This document shows positions 50,904-62,066 of a stretch of 64,000 bases of DNA, one piece after another. The notes under the pieces are model-generated. The model was not told the DNA's origin. It did not search any database and saw only the letters and a list, made by a program, of their open reading frames with translations. Every line of letters starts with the position of its first letter. Position 1 is the stretch's first letter. The position numbers and the translations under genes are program-made. Source of the stretch: Geoanaerobacter pelophilus (GTDB lineage: Bacteria; Desulfobacterota; Desulfuromonadia; Geobacterales; DSM-12255); contig NZ_JAHCVJ010000004.1 of NCBI RefSeq assembly GCF_018476885.1, positions 186,001 to 250,000 of the forward strand, given 5' to 3'.

Positions 50904-51434
50904 ATGACCCACGACAATCTGGATAGATCCCTATGGATCGCCTTTTTTCTCATTGTGGTAGCAGCTCTTGCCCTACCTTTCCTACCTCTTGGCAACACTG
51001 CCGCTACTAATGCAACTCCCAGCAGTAGAGCGAACGATCAGAAACTCCTCCGAGAGGCGCGCCTTCTCATTATCCAGAAGCGTTATGAATCGGTAGAATC
51101 CCTTATGAAATCCCAGCAAAACCAACAGGCGCTGCTTAAGCTGGAGGAGATTGTCCGCTCCTACCCTTCAGATCCCCACGCCTTTATCCTTAAGGGCGAA
51201 CTCCTTGCCAGCATGGGCGCACCAACAGAGGCTGCTGCAAGCTTTGCGCAAGGCGTAAAACTCGAGGGGGCTTACGTTGATAAAAACAGCCCGACATCGC
51301 GAAGGGAATCGATTAGTCACTTGGTAGAATCAGAACTCGCTAAAAGCAAGTCCCTCAGCTCAGGCACCTCACCTCAAACGCGACTCAACGATATTCGCTA
51401 TCTCCAGAGCCGTCTCGCCGGAGGGTGTGAATAA
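50904..51434 (+). CDS. Membrane-anchored TPR protein
   Basis: A 176-aa protein with one N-terminal membrane anchor (LWIAFFLIVVAALALPFLPL, about 10-29). TPR-like helices around 65-125 follow (QQALLKLEEIVRSYPSDPHA, then LKGELLASMGAPTEAAASFA). The bulk is probably periplasmic. Located between the PhnD-like lipoprotein and YedE with gaps of 5 and 2 bases, so it is in one operon. Probably an assembly or scaffolding factor. Confidence 0.8.
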   Translation: MTHDNLDRSLWIAFFLIVVAALALPFLPLGNTAATNATPSSRANDQKLLREARLLIIQKRYESVESLMKSQQNQQALLKLEEIVRSYPSDPHAFILKGELLASMGAPTEAAASFAQGVKLEGAYVDKNSPTSRRESISHLVESELAKSKSLSSGTSPQTRLNDIRYLQSRLAGGCE

Positions 51435-51436
51435 CT

Positions 51437-52495
51437 GTGAGCCGCCAGACATGGATAATCATTCTCACCGGTATCTCAATGGGCGTTTTGGGCGTTCTTC
51501 TTTCAGTCTGGGGAAACCCTGAGAATTCCGGAATCTGCATCTCCTGCTTCATGGAAAATAGTGCAGGGGCCTTGGGGTTGCATGGTAATGCACGGTTGCA
51601 GTATCTGCGGCCAGAGCTTCCTGGATTTGTGCTGGGGGCGGCATTCAGCTCCTTGATCGCGGGAGAGTTCAAACCTAGATCGGGAAATTCACCGGCTCTC
51701 CGTTTTTTTTCAGGGATTTTTCTGATAGTCGGATGCGCAATTTTTGTGGGTTGCCCGATAAAAATGCTTTTGCGGCTTTGCGCCGGTGACCTGACTGCAG
51801 CCATTGCAGCAGCCGGTCTGGTTTCAGGTGTCTGGATAGGTCTGCAGCTTCTCGCCAGAGGGGTTGACCTGGGCTCACAGCAAAAGACAAACCCAATGAG
51901 TGGCTTTCTGGTACCTCTTCTTTTCGCATTGTTACTTCTCTTTGTGCTGGTGCCTCCAGCTTTCGTCATTGCGTCTACCGAGGGAAGCTCTTCCAGACAC
52001 GCCCCTGTCTTAATCTCACTAGCTTCCGGCCTGTTCATAGGGGTAATTGCGCAACGCAGTCGTTTCTGCATCACTGGGAGCCTTCGCGACATTCTCCTAA
52101 TGGGGAGAAGAGCCCCTCAGCTCTCAGGGTTTGCTGCCTTTGCCTTGTCTGCCACCATTGCAAGCTTAGCAACAGGCGGTATGCGTGTTTCGCTTTATGG
52201 ACAGCCTGGAGCCCATCTTGAGCATTTCTGGAGCTTCCTGGGGATGCTGCTGGTCGGCTGGATCTCGGTAATGATCGGTGGCTGCCCGTTTCGCCAATTG
52301 GTCAAGGCCGGCGAAGGTGATACCGACGCCGGCATGGCCGTCCTTGGGATGTTTCTCGGAGGAGCATTGGTGCAATCCTGGGGGATTGCCGCGACTGCGG
52401 CAGGCGTACCGATCTACGGCAAGGTCGCCGCGCTCGCAGGAATTGCCTTCTCTCTTCTAGTATCACTTTTTTTAAGGAATCGTCTGGCAGACTAA
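51437..52495 (+). CDS. yedE: YedE-family putative selenium/sulfur transporter
   Basis: A 352-aa membrane protein beginning with GTG at 51437, right after the upstream stop. About nine hydrophobic helices. The motifs CISCFMENSAGALGL, 'FVGCPIKM', 'QRSRFCITGSLRD' and 'GGCPFRQLVKAGEGD' are characteristic of YeeE/YedE transporters, with conserved cysteines for thiosulfate or selenium transfer. The YedE subgroup is associated with selenium metabolism. Last gene of its operon, followed by a strong terminator. Confidence 0.88.
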   Translation: MSRQTWIIILTGISMGVLGVLLSVWGNPENSGICISCFMENSAGALGLHGNARLQYLRPELPGFVLGAAFSSLIAGEFKPRSGNSPALRFFSGIFLIVGCAIFVGCPIKMLLRLCAGDLTAAIAAAGLVSGVWIGLQLLARGVDLGSQQKTNPMSGFLVPLLFALLLLFVLVPPAFVIASTEGSSSRHAPVLISLASGLFIGVIAQRSRFCITGSLRDILLMGRRAPQLSGFAAFALSATIASLATGGMRVSLYGQPGAHLEHFWSFLGMLLVGWISVMIGGCPFRQLVKAGEGDTDAGMAVLGMFLGGALVQSWGIAATAAGVPIYGKVAALAGIAFSLLVSLFLRNRLAD

Positions 52496-52517
52496 AACAA
52501 TTCAGCAATTAAAGTTT

Positions 52518-52560
52518 AAAAAGGTACTTAGCGGCATCGCTAAGTACCTTTTCTTTTTTT
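52518..52560 (+). terminator. Intrinsic terminator of the yedE operon
   Basis: AAAAGGTACTTAGCG and CGCTAAGTACCTTTT form a perfect 15-bp stem with a GCAT loop, followed by a T-rich run to 52560. Confidence 0.92.
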
Positions 52561-52644
52561 GTGATTACGACAAGCAGCTGTCTGGCTAAGCAAAGCCACC
52601 AGCCAATAAGATAAGTAACCTGCTCCATACAATTCTGGCGCAAA

Positions 52645-52686
52645 TAAAAAAAGGGGGCAGGCAATTGCCTACCCCCTGTGTTTTTT
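52645..52686 (-). terminator. Intrinsic terminator of tRNA-Lys
   Basis: GGGGGcAGGC and GCCTaCCCCC pair around AATT (52653-52677). On the minus strand, seven T residues follow. It begins within 10 bases of the tRNA-Lys 3' end. Confidence 0.85.
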
Positions 52687-52761
52687 GGTGAGCCGCGTTG
52701 GGGTCGAACCAACGACCACCTGATTAAAAGTCAGGTGCTCTACCGACTGAGCTAGCGGCTC
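52686..52761 (-). tRNA. tRNA-Lys(TTT)
   Basis: A 76-base tRNA with encoded CCA. Acceptor stem GAGCCGC/GCGGCTC with discriminator A, anticodon loop CTTTTAA (anticodon TTT), D arm with GGTAGAGC and T loop with GGTTCGACCCC. Confidence 0.97.
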
Positions 52762-52816
52762 GTTCAAACAAGAAATTTTATTTACCCTATTATAAAACTT
52801 TCGTCAAGAAAAAATT

Positions 52817-55427
<2,611 letters not shown>

Positions 55428-55543
55428 ACGCTATCCTAAACATGTTCCATAATGAAGCTGATCTTTGCGTTAGCGGTAGCCGCCCGGTAAATGCAAAACA
55501 GTGGGATGCTAGCAACATGCTGCCTGAAAGTCAATGTATAACC

Positions 55544-55575
55544 CAAGAAAACGGGACGGTGCAAACCGTCCCGTT
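55544..55575 (-). terminator. Intrinsic terminator after the VCBS-like gene
   Basis: AACGGGACGGT and ACCGTCCCGTT form a perfect 11-bp stem with GCAA loop. On the minus strand TTTTCTT follows. Lies 34 bases beyond the gene that ends at 55609. Confidence 0.85.
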
Positions 55576-55608
55576 CAATCCGTAAATAGCGGTTATCGCC
55601 AGCGCGGC

Positions 55609-57126
55609 TCAATCTACCTTTTTGATTGAAATGGCACTTGCGCCCTTCTGAATAATGCCGTCTTTTTTGATCACTTCAAGCAGCACCAGTTCCTTGCGCA
55701 GTTCATCATAAAAATAGTCAGCCAGGTAATGCCGGCTCTCGCGAGTGTGCCAGCGCTCATCAAGGACCGCTCCGTTCCAGGCAAATGCGTAGATGCTGTT
55801 TTTAGAAAACGATCGTCCGGTGCCAGTAGTCCAGATACCCTCATTTCTCGGGACGATCAATTCACCGTTCGCCGTTGCAATGATTCTCTGATCAAGATAG
55901 GCCTTCCGATACAATTCGCCAGTTACCCTGACATTCTGTTGGTCTTCCCGGCTGAAAAACTCCTCTGATCCGCCGAACCGGTCTGAACTCCTCCAGAGTT
56001 CTTCGTTTTTATCGTCCTTCAGCACAAGGTAGCCATCCTCGCTGTAGGATACGGAAAAGAGTTTTCCGTCGCCGGCATCGATCCAACCGATAGTGTATAT
56101 TGAAATGGGAGAAGTAAACTTACGAAATGGCCTAACCTCGAAGGTATTGCCCTTTTTAACAACTTCCCCGATCTCGGCCTGGAAGTCGGTATCGCTCCCC
56201 ATTCCTTGTGCCAGGATTTTACTTTTGCCATTACCAACCGAAACCCTACGGAAAAAATATGGCAGGTCAGTGGCAACTTTGACCAGGTTGCCATTAGCGA
56301 CCGACCAAACCTGCGACGTCAAATTCTCTCCACGCACCAAGGTTACATACAGCTCTAAATCGCCATCACCGTCGAGATCCGCAGAATCAATACCAAGAAT
56401 TTTTTCGCTTGCCCGGAAATCGCTCACTGCTGCAAGCAGTGTTAGTGTCTTTGCCTGCCGATACAAACGAATTTCCCGTTCGAGCGCCAGAAACAGTTCA
56501 CGCTCGTCACCCGGCAAGGTTTTACCTTGGGCCATGGCCACCATCGCACCATCAAGCCTCTGGCCGATCATACCGCTCTCTGCAAGCTTTTTCACCGGAT
56601 CAGGCCTTATAATCTCGCTTTGAGGCGGCGGCACCACGACCGGAGCAATAGGTCTGATTACACTTGAACTCTTAATTTCAGCAGTTACGGGTGCCGAGGG
56701 CTTTACAACTGAAACAGTCGCAGGCTCCAAGCTGGGGATTTTTGCCAGTTCCTTGCCGATTTTCTGCGCAAGACGGCCCACAGCAGGGATCACATCGTCT
56801 GCCGACTCTCCCTGCTCATAAGCTCTTGCAATGTTCTTTCCGACCTTATCCCTGACCAGCAGGTCAATGCTGAAAATTTTACCAATCGCGGAATAGGAGC
56901 CTGCGGCAGTGGCATCTGCAACCTGGGCAGAATCAACCACCTGCACAGCATCCCCTTCAATCCTTGAGGCGAACAGTGAGGCAAGCGTTGCCTTCATTTC
57001 ATCCGGCGCTCCGCTTCCGGCGATCCTGAACTCAGGCACAAAAAGCTTGAGTGGCCCGCCCCAAGCATTCAGAGACGTACAAAGGATTATAAATAACAGG
57101 CACATCATCAGCTTCGATCTGGTCAT
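55609..57126 (-). CDS. Exported FG-GAP/VCBS-like repeat protein
   Basis: A 505-aa protein from the ATG at 57126, chosen for GGGAGG five bases upstream. Signal peptide (LMMCLLFIILCTSLNAWGGP). Residues about 20-130 form a conserved N-terminal alpha/beta domain with a Pro/Val-rich linker near 145-185 (IRPIAPVVVPPPQ). DSADLDGDGDLELYVT near 250 is a calcium-binding EF-hand-like loop of FG-GAP/VCBS repeats. The C-terminal half reads as beta-propeller blades. Likely periplasmic or surface protein; own terminator, not in an operon with the porin. Confidence 0.82.
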   Translation of the reverse strand: MTRSKLMMCLLFIILCTSLNAWGGPLKLFVPEFRIAGSGAPDEMKATLASLFASRIEGDAVQVVDSAQVADATAAGSYSAIGKIFSIDLLVRDKVGKNIARAYEQGESADDVIPAVGRLAQKIGKELAKIPSLEPATVSVVKPSAPVTAEIKSSSVIRPIAPVVVPPPQSEIIRPDPVKKLAESGMIGQRLDGAMVAMAQGKTLPGDERELFLALEREIRLYRQAKTLTLLAAVSDFRASEKILGIDSADLDGDGDLELYVTLVRGENLTSQVWSVANGNLVKVATDLPYFFRRVSVGNGKSKILAQGMGSDTDFQAEIGEVVKKGNTFEVRPFRKFTSPISIYTIGWIDAGDGKLFSVSYSEDGYLVLKDDKNEELWRSSDRFGGSEEFFSREDQQNVRVTGELYRKAYLDQRIIATANGELIVPRNEGIWTTGTGRSFSKNSIYAFAWNGAVLDERWHTRESRHYLADYFYDELRKELVLLEVIKKDGIIQKGASAISIKKVD

Positions 57127-57190
57127 GCATACCTCCCGATATCGTACGGAGAACAGAGTGAAATTAACGGCAAGACAAAGACATGTCAAA

Positions 57191-57218
57191 CAAAAAAAGG
57201 CGGGCTTTGCAGCCCGCC
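57191..57218 (-). terminator. Intrinsic terminator of the porin gene
   Basis: GGCGGGCT and AGCCCGCC pair around TTGC. The minus strand continues with seven T residues (57198-57192). About 24 bases beyond the porin stop. Confidence 0.9.
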
Positions 57219-57242
57219 TCAAGTCCATCAAGACAACATGAA

Positions 57243-58661
57243 TTAGAAAGTGTAGCTAAGAACTACCCGAGCAGTGTAAGGGTTGACCGGGTCGCTGCCA
57301 GTGCCAAGAGAATTCTTGTAGAAGTCGCCAAGGAACACATAAGCAGCCTGGACGCTGGAGGTCAGGTTGTCATACAGTTTGTAGCCGACTTCGGTGTTGA
57401 TCTCGGTGCCGACAAACTGATTGCCGTTGCCGCCGTTGCTGGCTGAGTTCAAACCAAAACCGACATTGCTGTTCACAAACAGTTTCGGAGTGATGCTGGC
57501 ATCGTAACCAAAGGTAAGGAGGGTAACACCTCTACCACCAACGCCCGAGGTGGTGTAGAAGATTTCCTGGTCAGTCGAGGTCCCGCCGGCAGCGGTGTTA
57601 CGGTTGAGGAGCATCATGCCGGACTCATTGTAGGAGTTGGCGGCTGTAGCAGCAGGGGTCTGGACAGTGGTGTTCGGAACGGTAACTCCTGCAGTTGATG
57701 AAGAGGTAACAACACCAGTATTCGATCCCTGGATATTGGTTGTAGCGCTGGTCCAAGTGCGATCCACGCTGTCAGTAGTCTTCTTGTCGCCGGAGGTAAA
57801 GAGGAATGCAGCCTTGGCAGTACCTGGGCCAACCGGCATCTTAGCCGCTACGTTGGCAGCCATGGCGCTGACCGAACGGTTGCTTACGCCAGTGGTGTTG
57901 CCCTTGCTATAACCGCCCTGATAGGCAGCAAAGCCGCTGATGGTCGCCGGACCAACCTTGGCGTCAGCAGTAAGGGCCAAGGTATTGATGACTTTGGCAG
58001 CAGCAGTTCTGTAGTCAGCGTAGAGGTAATAGGCGCCACCAACATTAATGTTTTTGGTAAGTGCATAAGCAGCATCAACTGCAAGAATGTCAAGGTTGTC
58101 GGTACCGCGCGGGGCAATAACAAAACCGTTGCTATAGCCTTCATAGGCGCGGAAATAACCAATACCGGTGGTAGCTGCACCAAACTTGCCGGAGGCATAA
58201 ATACCGGCGATATCGCCGTCAAGGAAGGTCCCTTTGATCGCATCTTTGTATGGCTGGATACCGGCCTTTACACTAACCGGAGTAGATGGGATGGCAAAAT
58301 CGAGATAGACCCACTTGGTTTCAAGGTTGGTGGCGTCAGACTCCAGAGCACCGCCACTACCACGCGAAGCAAGGTTCTGGGCACGATCACCGAATACGGA
58401 ATCGATCTCAAAACCGGTCTTGAGAGCAAGCCCTTCAGTTGCTTTGGCAGTGTAGAAGATGCGGGCGCGCTGCTCAAAGTAGTTGGCAGCAGTAGCACTT
58501 TTCTTGTTAGGTGTAAGATAAGCAGAACCACCTGTTTCATAGTTGCCAACAATGTACTTCAGCTTGTACATACCGTTGAACTGGTTTTCAAGGGCGAATG
58601 CCTGTGATGCTGCCAGGGTAAGGGCTCCGGCGGTAGCTGCTACGATCAATTTTTTCTTCAT
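57243..58661 (-). CDS. Outer-membrane porin
   Basis: A 472-aa protein from the ATG at 58661 (GGGGG upstream). Signal peptide MKKKLIVAATAGALTLAASQ, cleaved near AFA. The mature protein is rich in alternating aromatic/hydrophobic strands and Gly/Ser/Asn loops, ends with a C-terminal Phe (ARVVLSYTF) as required for outer-membrane insertion, and is of usual porin length. A long Thr/Ala/Ser-rich loop lies around 300-345. It resembles porins abundant in Geobacter. A possible structured leader lies upstream. Confidence 0.9.
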   Translation of the reverse strand: MKKKLIVAATAGALTLAASQAFALENQFNGMYKLKYIVGNYETGGSAYLTPNKKSATAANYFEQRARIFYTAKATEGLALKTGFEIDSVFGDRAQNLASRGSGGALESDATNLETKWVYLDFAIPSTPVSVKAGIQPYKDAIKGTFLDGDIAGIYASGKFGAATTGIGYFRAYEGYSNGFVIAPRGTDNLDILAVDAAYALTKNINVGGAYYLYADYRTAAAKVINTLALTADAKVGPATISGFAAYQGGYSKGNTTGVSNRSVSAMAANVAAKMPVGPGTAKAAFLFTSGDKKTTDSVDRTWTSATTNIQGSNTGVVTSSSTAGVTVPNTTVQTPAATAANSYNESGMMLLNRNTAAGGTSTDQEIFYTTSGVGGRGVTLLTFGYDASITPKLFVNSNVGFGLNSASNGGNGNQFVGTEINTEVGYKLYDNLTSSVQAAYVFLGDFYKNSLGTGSDPVNPYTARVVLSYTF

Positions 58662-58798
58662 GTGTAATACCCCCTTCATGGTTGATAAAAACTCATTTAA
58701 ATTTATTTGCTGCGTGTTGCGGTTCTTACAGGAACGGAAATCACCACCTTTCGTTCATGGACATGAGACTGCTATGACATGGTAAAAAGATGAATAAC

Positions 58799-58950
58799 AA
58801 AAACCCGATGCCGCACAGGGATCACTTCATTCCGTACGAATCGGGCGTCTTCACAACACTACTCCTGCAGAAGCTTGAATAACCGTCAGCTTGCACCTTC
58901 AAGGCTCGCGGCCTCTTATGTGTGGTCTGTCTAGTGTATGTCATCTGCAT
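58799..58950 (-). promoter_or_regulatory. Possible structured leader or small RNA upstream of the porin gene
   Basis: On the minus strand, CCCGAT (58845-58840) pairs with ATCGGG (58809-58804), immediately followed by five T residues, like an intrinsic terminator about 140 bases before the porin start. Further upstream, CTTG/CAAG and AAGCT/AGCTT pairs (58862-58906) suggest more structure. This could be an attenuator or riboswitch with a terminator, or an independent small RNA. It does not match any riboswitch consensus I recall, including c-di-GMP-I. The remainder of the 58680-59185 gap (500 bases) shows nothing definite. Confidence 0.35.
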
Positions 58951-59185
58951 GGACCGTTAAATTTGCGTAAGTTTATACAGCAATACTCCATCTGTCAAGC
59001 GCCTGTGTTCATTTTTCATAATGGCCAATCACCGCACCGGCGCCACAAGCGGTTCCGGCGATCAGCTCTACAGCTAACCCAGGAACCATAATGTTCTAAA
59101 ATTTAGTCATAAATATACGAATTATCAAACGCAAGTCAAGCGATTTTTTCAAACAATGTTACTGAAATCGCACAATTATAGCTCG

Positions 59186-59590
59186 CTAATGCCCAGCCTG
59201 ACACAATTCTGTCAATACGCCGTTACTGCTTTTCGGATGAACAAAGGCAATGAGGGTGCCATGGGCACCATTCCTCGGGGTCTCGTCAATCATCCTGGCC
59301 CCCTCTTTTTTCAGGTGGGCAATAGCAGCGACGATATCCGCAACCTCGTATGCCAGGTGATGGATCCCTGGGCCGTTTTTCTCAAGAAATTTTGCCACAG
59401 GACTCTCTGGCGAGGTCGGCTCAAGCAGCTCAATCTTTGATTCGCCTACCTGTAACATGGCGACCTTGACCTTTTGCTCCAGAACCTCTTCGCTCCCCTT
59501 GAAAGCCATGCCAAGCTGATCGCGGTAAAATGGCAGGGCCTCATCGATAGATTTTACGGCAACACCGATATGATTGATTTTGGTCAACAT
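59186..59590 (-). CDS. mce: Methylmalonyl-CoA epimerase
   Basis: A 134-aa glyoxalase/VOC-fold enzyme from the ATG at 59590 (AGGAG upstream). Interconverts (R)- and (S)-methylmalonyl-CoA. Metal ligands: His in INHIGVAVKSID (about 7), Glu in ESKIELLEP (about 55), His in GPGIHHLAYEV (about 79) and a C-terminal Glu. TPRNGAHGTLIAFVHPKSSN is the epimerase signature. Directly downstream of the mutase gene, separated by a terminator-like hairpin. Confidence 0.93.
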   Translation of the reverse strand: MLTKINHIGVAVKSIDEALPFYRDQLGMAFKGSEEVLEQKVKVAMLQVGESKIELLEPTSPESPVAKFLEKNGPGIHHLAYEVADIVAAIAHLKKEGARMIDETPRNGAHGTLIAFVHPKSSNGVLTELCQAGH

Positions 59591-59654
59591 CGAACGACTC
59601 CTGTCAGAATAATCGACTAATATCACAACCCGGTTACAAACTGGAAACAGGCAG

Positions 59655-59685
59655 CGAAATAAAGAGGGCGGCCCATGTGGGCCGC
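59655..59685 (-). terminator. Hairpin between the mutase and epimerase genes
   Basis: GCGGCCC and GGGCCGC pair around ATGT (59668-59685). The minus strand continues with a modest T-rich tract (CTCTTTATTT). May partly terminate transcription from the mutase before the epimerase gene. Confidence 0.55.
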
Positions 59686-59706
59686 TCCAGGATGGTGCGT
59701 GATTAA

Positions 59707-61365
59707 TTAGAGAACGACTGTCTCGGTGTGCTTGCCGAAGACCCTGCGGAAGACGTCCGCGATCTCGCCAAGTGTTGCGTAAGCCTTGACAGCATCGAGT
59801 ATGGCAGGCATGACATTGTCGGAGCCTTTGGCTACCGCCTCAAGGTTTTGCAGCGTTGCGCTGACCTTAGCGCTGTCACGACCTGCCTTCATAGCCGCAA
59901 GCGCCTTCTTCTGAGAAACTTCGACTTCTTCCTTGACCTTGAGCAGTTCCGGCGCAGCTTCGCTGGCAACAGTGAATTTATTGACACCGACAATAACCAG
60001 GTCGGTTGACTCGATCGACTTCTGGTAGGCATACGCCGAATCCTGGATCTCTTTCTGCTGAAACCCTCTGGAAATGGCCTCTACCGCCCCACCAAGCTTG
60101 TCGATCCTTTCGATGTAATCAGTTGCCGCCTTTTCGATCTGGTCAGTAAGTGACTCTATCAGGAAGCTGCCAGCAAGAGGGTCGATAGAATCAGCTGCAC
60201 CAGACTCATAGGCGATCACCTGCTGGGTACGAAGCGCAATGCGGACCGAATCTTCCGTCGGCAGAGCCAACGCCTCATCGCGGGAGTTGGTATGCAGAGA
60301 CTGGGTGCCGCCGAGCACTGCGGCCAAAGCCTGAATAGTTACCCGCATGATATTGTTATCCGGCTGTTGTGCCGTAAGGGTGCATCCCGCTGTCTGGGTA
60401 TGAAAGCGAAGCATCTGCGATTTCGGATCTTTTGCGCCGAACCGCTCCTTCATGATCTTTGCCCACATCCTGCGGGCGGCACGGAACTTGGCAACCTCTT
60501 CAAACAGGTTGTTGTGCGCATTAAAGAAGAAAGCCAGTCGTGGCGCAAATTCGTCCACGTCCAGCCCGGCCTTGATGGCAGCCTCAACATAAGCAATGCC
60601 GTCGGCCAAGGTGAAGGCAACTTCCTGCACTGCGCTGGAACCGGCCTCCCGAATATGATAGCCGGATATGGAGATGGTATTCCACTTGGGCACATGGTCC
60701 TTGCAATAAGCGAAGATGTCGGTGATGATCCGCATCGACTCTTTCGGCGGATAGATGTAGGTCCCGCGGGCCATGTACTCCTTGAGGATATCGTTCTGGA
60801 TAGTGCCGGAAATCTTGTCCGCTGAAACACCCTGCTTCTCGGCCACGGCAATGTACATGCAGAGCAGGATCGCCGCCGTTGAGTTAATCGTCATGGAGGT
60901 GGATACTGTGTCGAGCGGAATCCCGTCGAAAAGGATCTCCATGTCGGCTAAAGAGTCGATGGCAACTCCTACTTTGCCGACCTCGCCCTGGCTCATGGAT
61001 GCATCAGAATCGTAGCCCATCTGGGTTGGCAGGTCGAAGGCGACTGAAAGTCCTGTCTGACCGGCCTGAAGCAGGTATTTATAGCGCTCGTTGGACTCTT
61101 TCGCAGTACCGAATCCTGCATACTGCCTCATGGTCCAGAACCGGCCGCGGTACATTGTTGGCTGAACACCGCGGGTATACGGGAACTGGCCGGGAAAGCC
61201 CAGCTCCTCCTCGTAACCGGGATATTCGAAGTCAGGGGTGAAGCATCGGTCCATCTCAATATTTGAGCTGGTAAGAAACTGCGGCTTTCTTTCCGGGGCC
61301 CTGGTTATATTCTTGGCAACAACAGTTTCGCTCCAGGCCTTTTTCTTGTCGCTAATACCCATCAT
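59707..61365 (-). CDS. Methylmalonyl-CoA mutase, large (catalytic) subunit
   Basis: A 552-aa TIM-barrel domain of methylmalonyl-CoA mutase. [20 protein letters not shown] with [16 protein letters not shown] and the substrate-binding [15 protein letters not shown] with [20 protein letters not shown] are diagnostic. It ends at [10 protein letters not shown], so the C-terminal B12-binding domain is absent and must be a separate small subunit, as in archaea and other Geobacter-like arrangements. No small subunit is in this window. ATG 61365 and ATG 61362 are both possible (GGAGAAC upstream). Works with the epimerase and carboxylase in propionyl-CoA/succinyl-CoA interconversion. Confidence 0.93.
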   Translation of the reverse strand: MMGISDKKKAWSETVVAKNITRAPERKPQFLTSSNIEMDRCFTPDFEYPGYEEELGFPGQFPYTRGVQPTMYRGRFWTMRQYAGFGTAKESNERYKYLLQAGQTGLSVAFDLPTQMGYDSDASMSQGEVGKVGVAIDSLADMEILFDGIPLDTVSTSMTINSTAAILLCMYIAVAEKQGVSADKISGTIQNDILKEYMARGTYIYPPKESMRIITDIFAYCKDHVPKWNTISISGYHIREAGSSAVQEVAFTLADGIAYVEAAIKAGLDVDEFAPRLAFFFNAHNNLFEEVAKFRAARRMWAKIMKERFGAKDPKSQMLRFHTQTAGCTLTAQQPDNNIMRVTIQALAAVLGGTQSLHTNSRDEALALPTEDSVRIALRTQQVIAYESGAADSIDPLAGSFLIESLTDQIEKAATDYIERIDKLGGAVEAISRGFQQKEIQDSAYAYQKSIESTDLVIVGVNKFTVASEAAPELLKVKEEVEVSQKKALAAMKAGRDSAKVSATLQNLEAVAKGSDNVMPAILDAVKAYATLGEIADVFRRVFGKHTETVVL

Positions 61366-61415
61366 GTTCTCCTTCGGTTGCTTTGTGTTACATCAGTGCC
61401 GCTTCAGATATTGAC

Positions 61416-62057
61416 TTATAGCCCCAGGATTTTCTTTACCTGAGCCAACGCTTCGGCATTGACCTCGTCTGCAGACCTGCTGGCCGAGGCATCAACCCTG
61501 ACCCCATGCCAGCGGGAAACTTCCTTGAGGTAAAAGTTGCGCATCTGCTGATAATATTCGAGACCACCTTCGTGATGAATCTCAAGCACATCCTCAATCC
61601 GCTCATAAGCCTCTTCCGCAGGGACATCGATGAAGATGGTCAGGTCGGGGAAGATCTCGTCTTCAAAGAGGAACCCCCGTGAAATCTTGTCAAAATGCCG
61701 CAACACGTCGAAATGTTTCGTGTGGCCGCTTACCCAGGCATTGGCAAGGGAAGAAATGCTCGACTGCTTGCACAGCACGATCTTGTCCTGCTCAAGTGCC
61801 GGGGCAACGATATTCTTGAAGATTTCAGTACGTACTGCGCCTTCAAACAGGAAGTCTGCCCGGGCATTTTTGCCGAATGGCCAGTTGAGCATCGACTCCA
61901 TGCCCAGCTCCTTCACCCTCCCGGAATCAGGATTCGCACACTCAACCACATCGTATTTAAGTTCGACCAGCGCCTTGTGCAAAGCGACAATAGCTGCCTT
62001 GACCTGCTGACCCGAGCCGCTGATTCCCTCGATAACTATAAATTTACCTTTTCTCAC
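61416..62057 (-). CDS. Thymidylate-kinase-like P-loop protein with altered Walker A
   Basis: A 213-aa protein of the thymidylate kinase fold. EGISGSGQQ (10-18) replaces the usual GxxGxGK(S/T): the catalytic Lys is Gln17. ARADFLFEGAVRTEIF, DKIVLCKQSSISSLANAWVS and LTIFIDVPAEEAYERI match the family in order. It is located between the carboxylase and mutase genes, not with DNA-synthesis genes. It may be inactive or have a different role; some bacterial homologues also lack the Lys. The gap of 50 bases to the mutase start suggests one operon. Confidence 0.78.
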   Translation of the reverse strand: MRKGKFIVIEGISGSGQQVKAAIVALHKALVELKYDVVECANPDSGRVKELGMESMLNWPFGKNARADFLFEGAVRTEIFKNIVAPALEQDKIVLCKQSSISSLANAWVSGHTKHFDVLRHFDKISRGFLFEDEIFPDLTIFIDVPAEEAYERIEDVLEIHHEGGLEYYQQMRNFYLKEVSRWHGVRVDASASRSADEVNAEALAQVKKILGL

Positions 62058-62066
62058 TTTATCCTC

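Noticed and set aside
58799-58950. c-di-GMP-I (GEMM) riboswitch upstream of the porin, common in Geobacter
   Set aside because: The conserved GEMM core, as I recall it, is not present on either strand.
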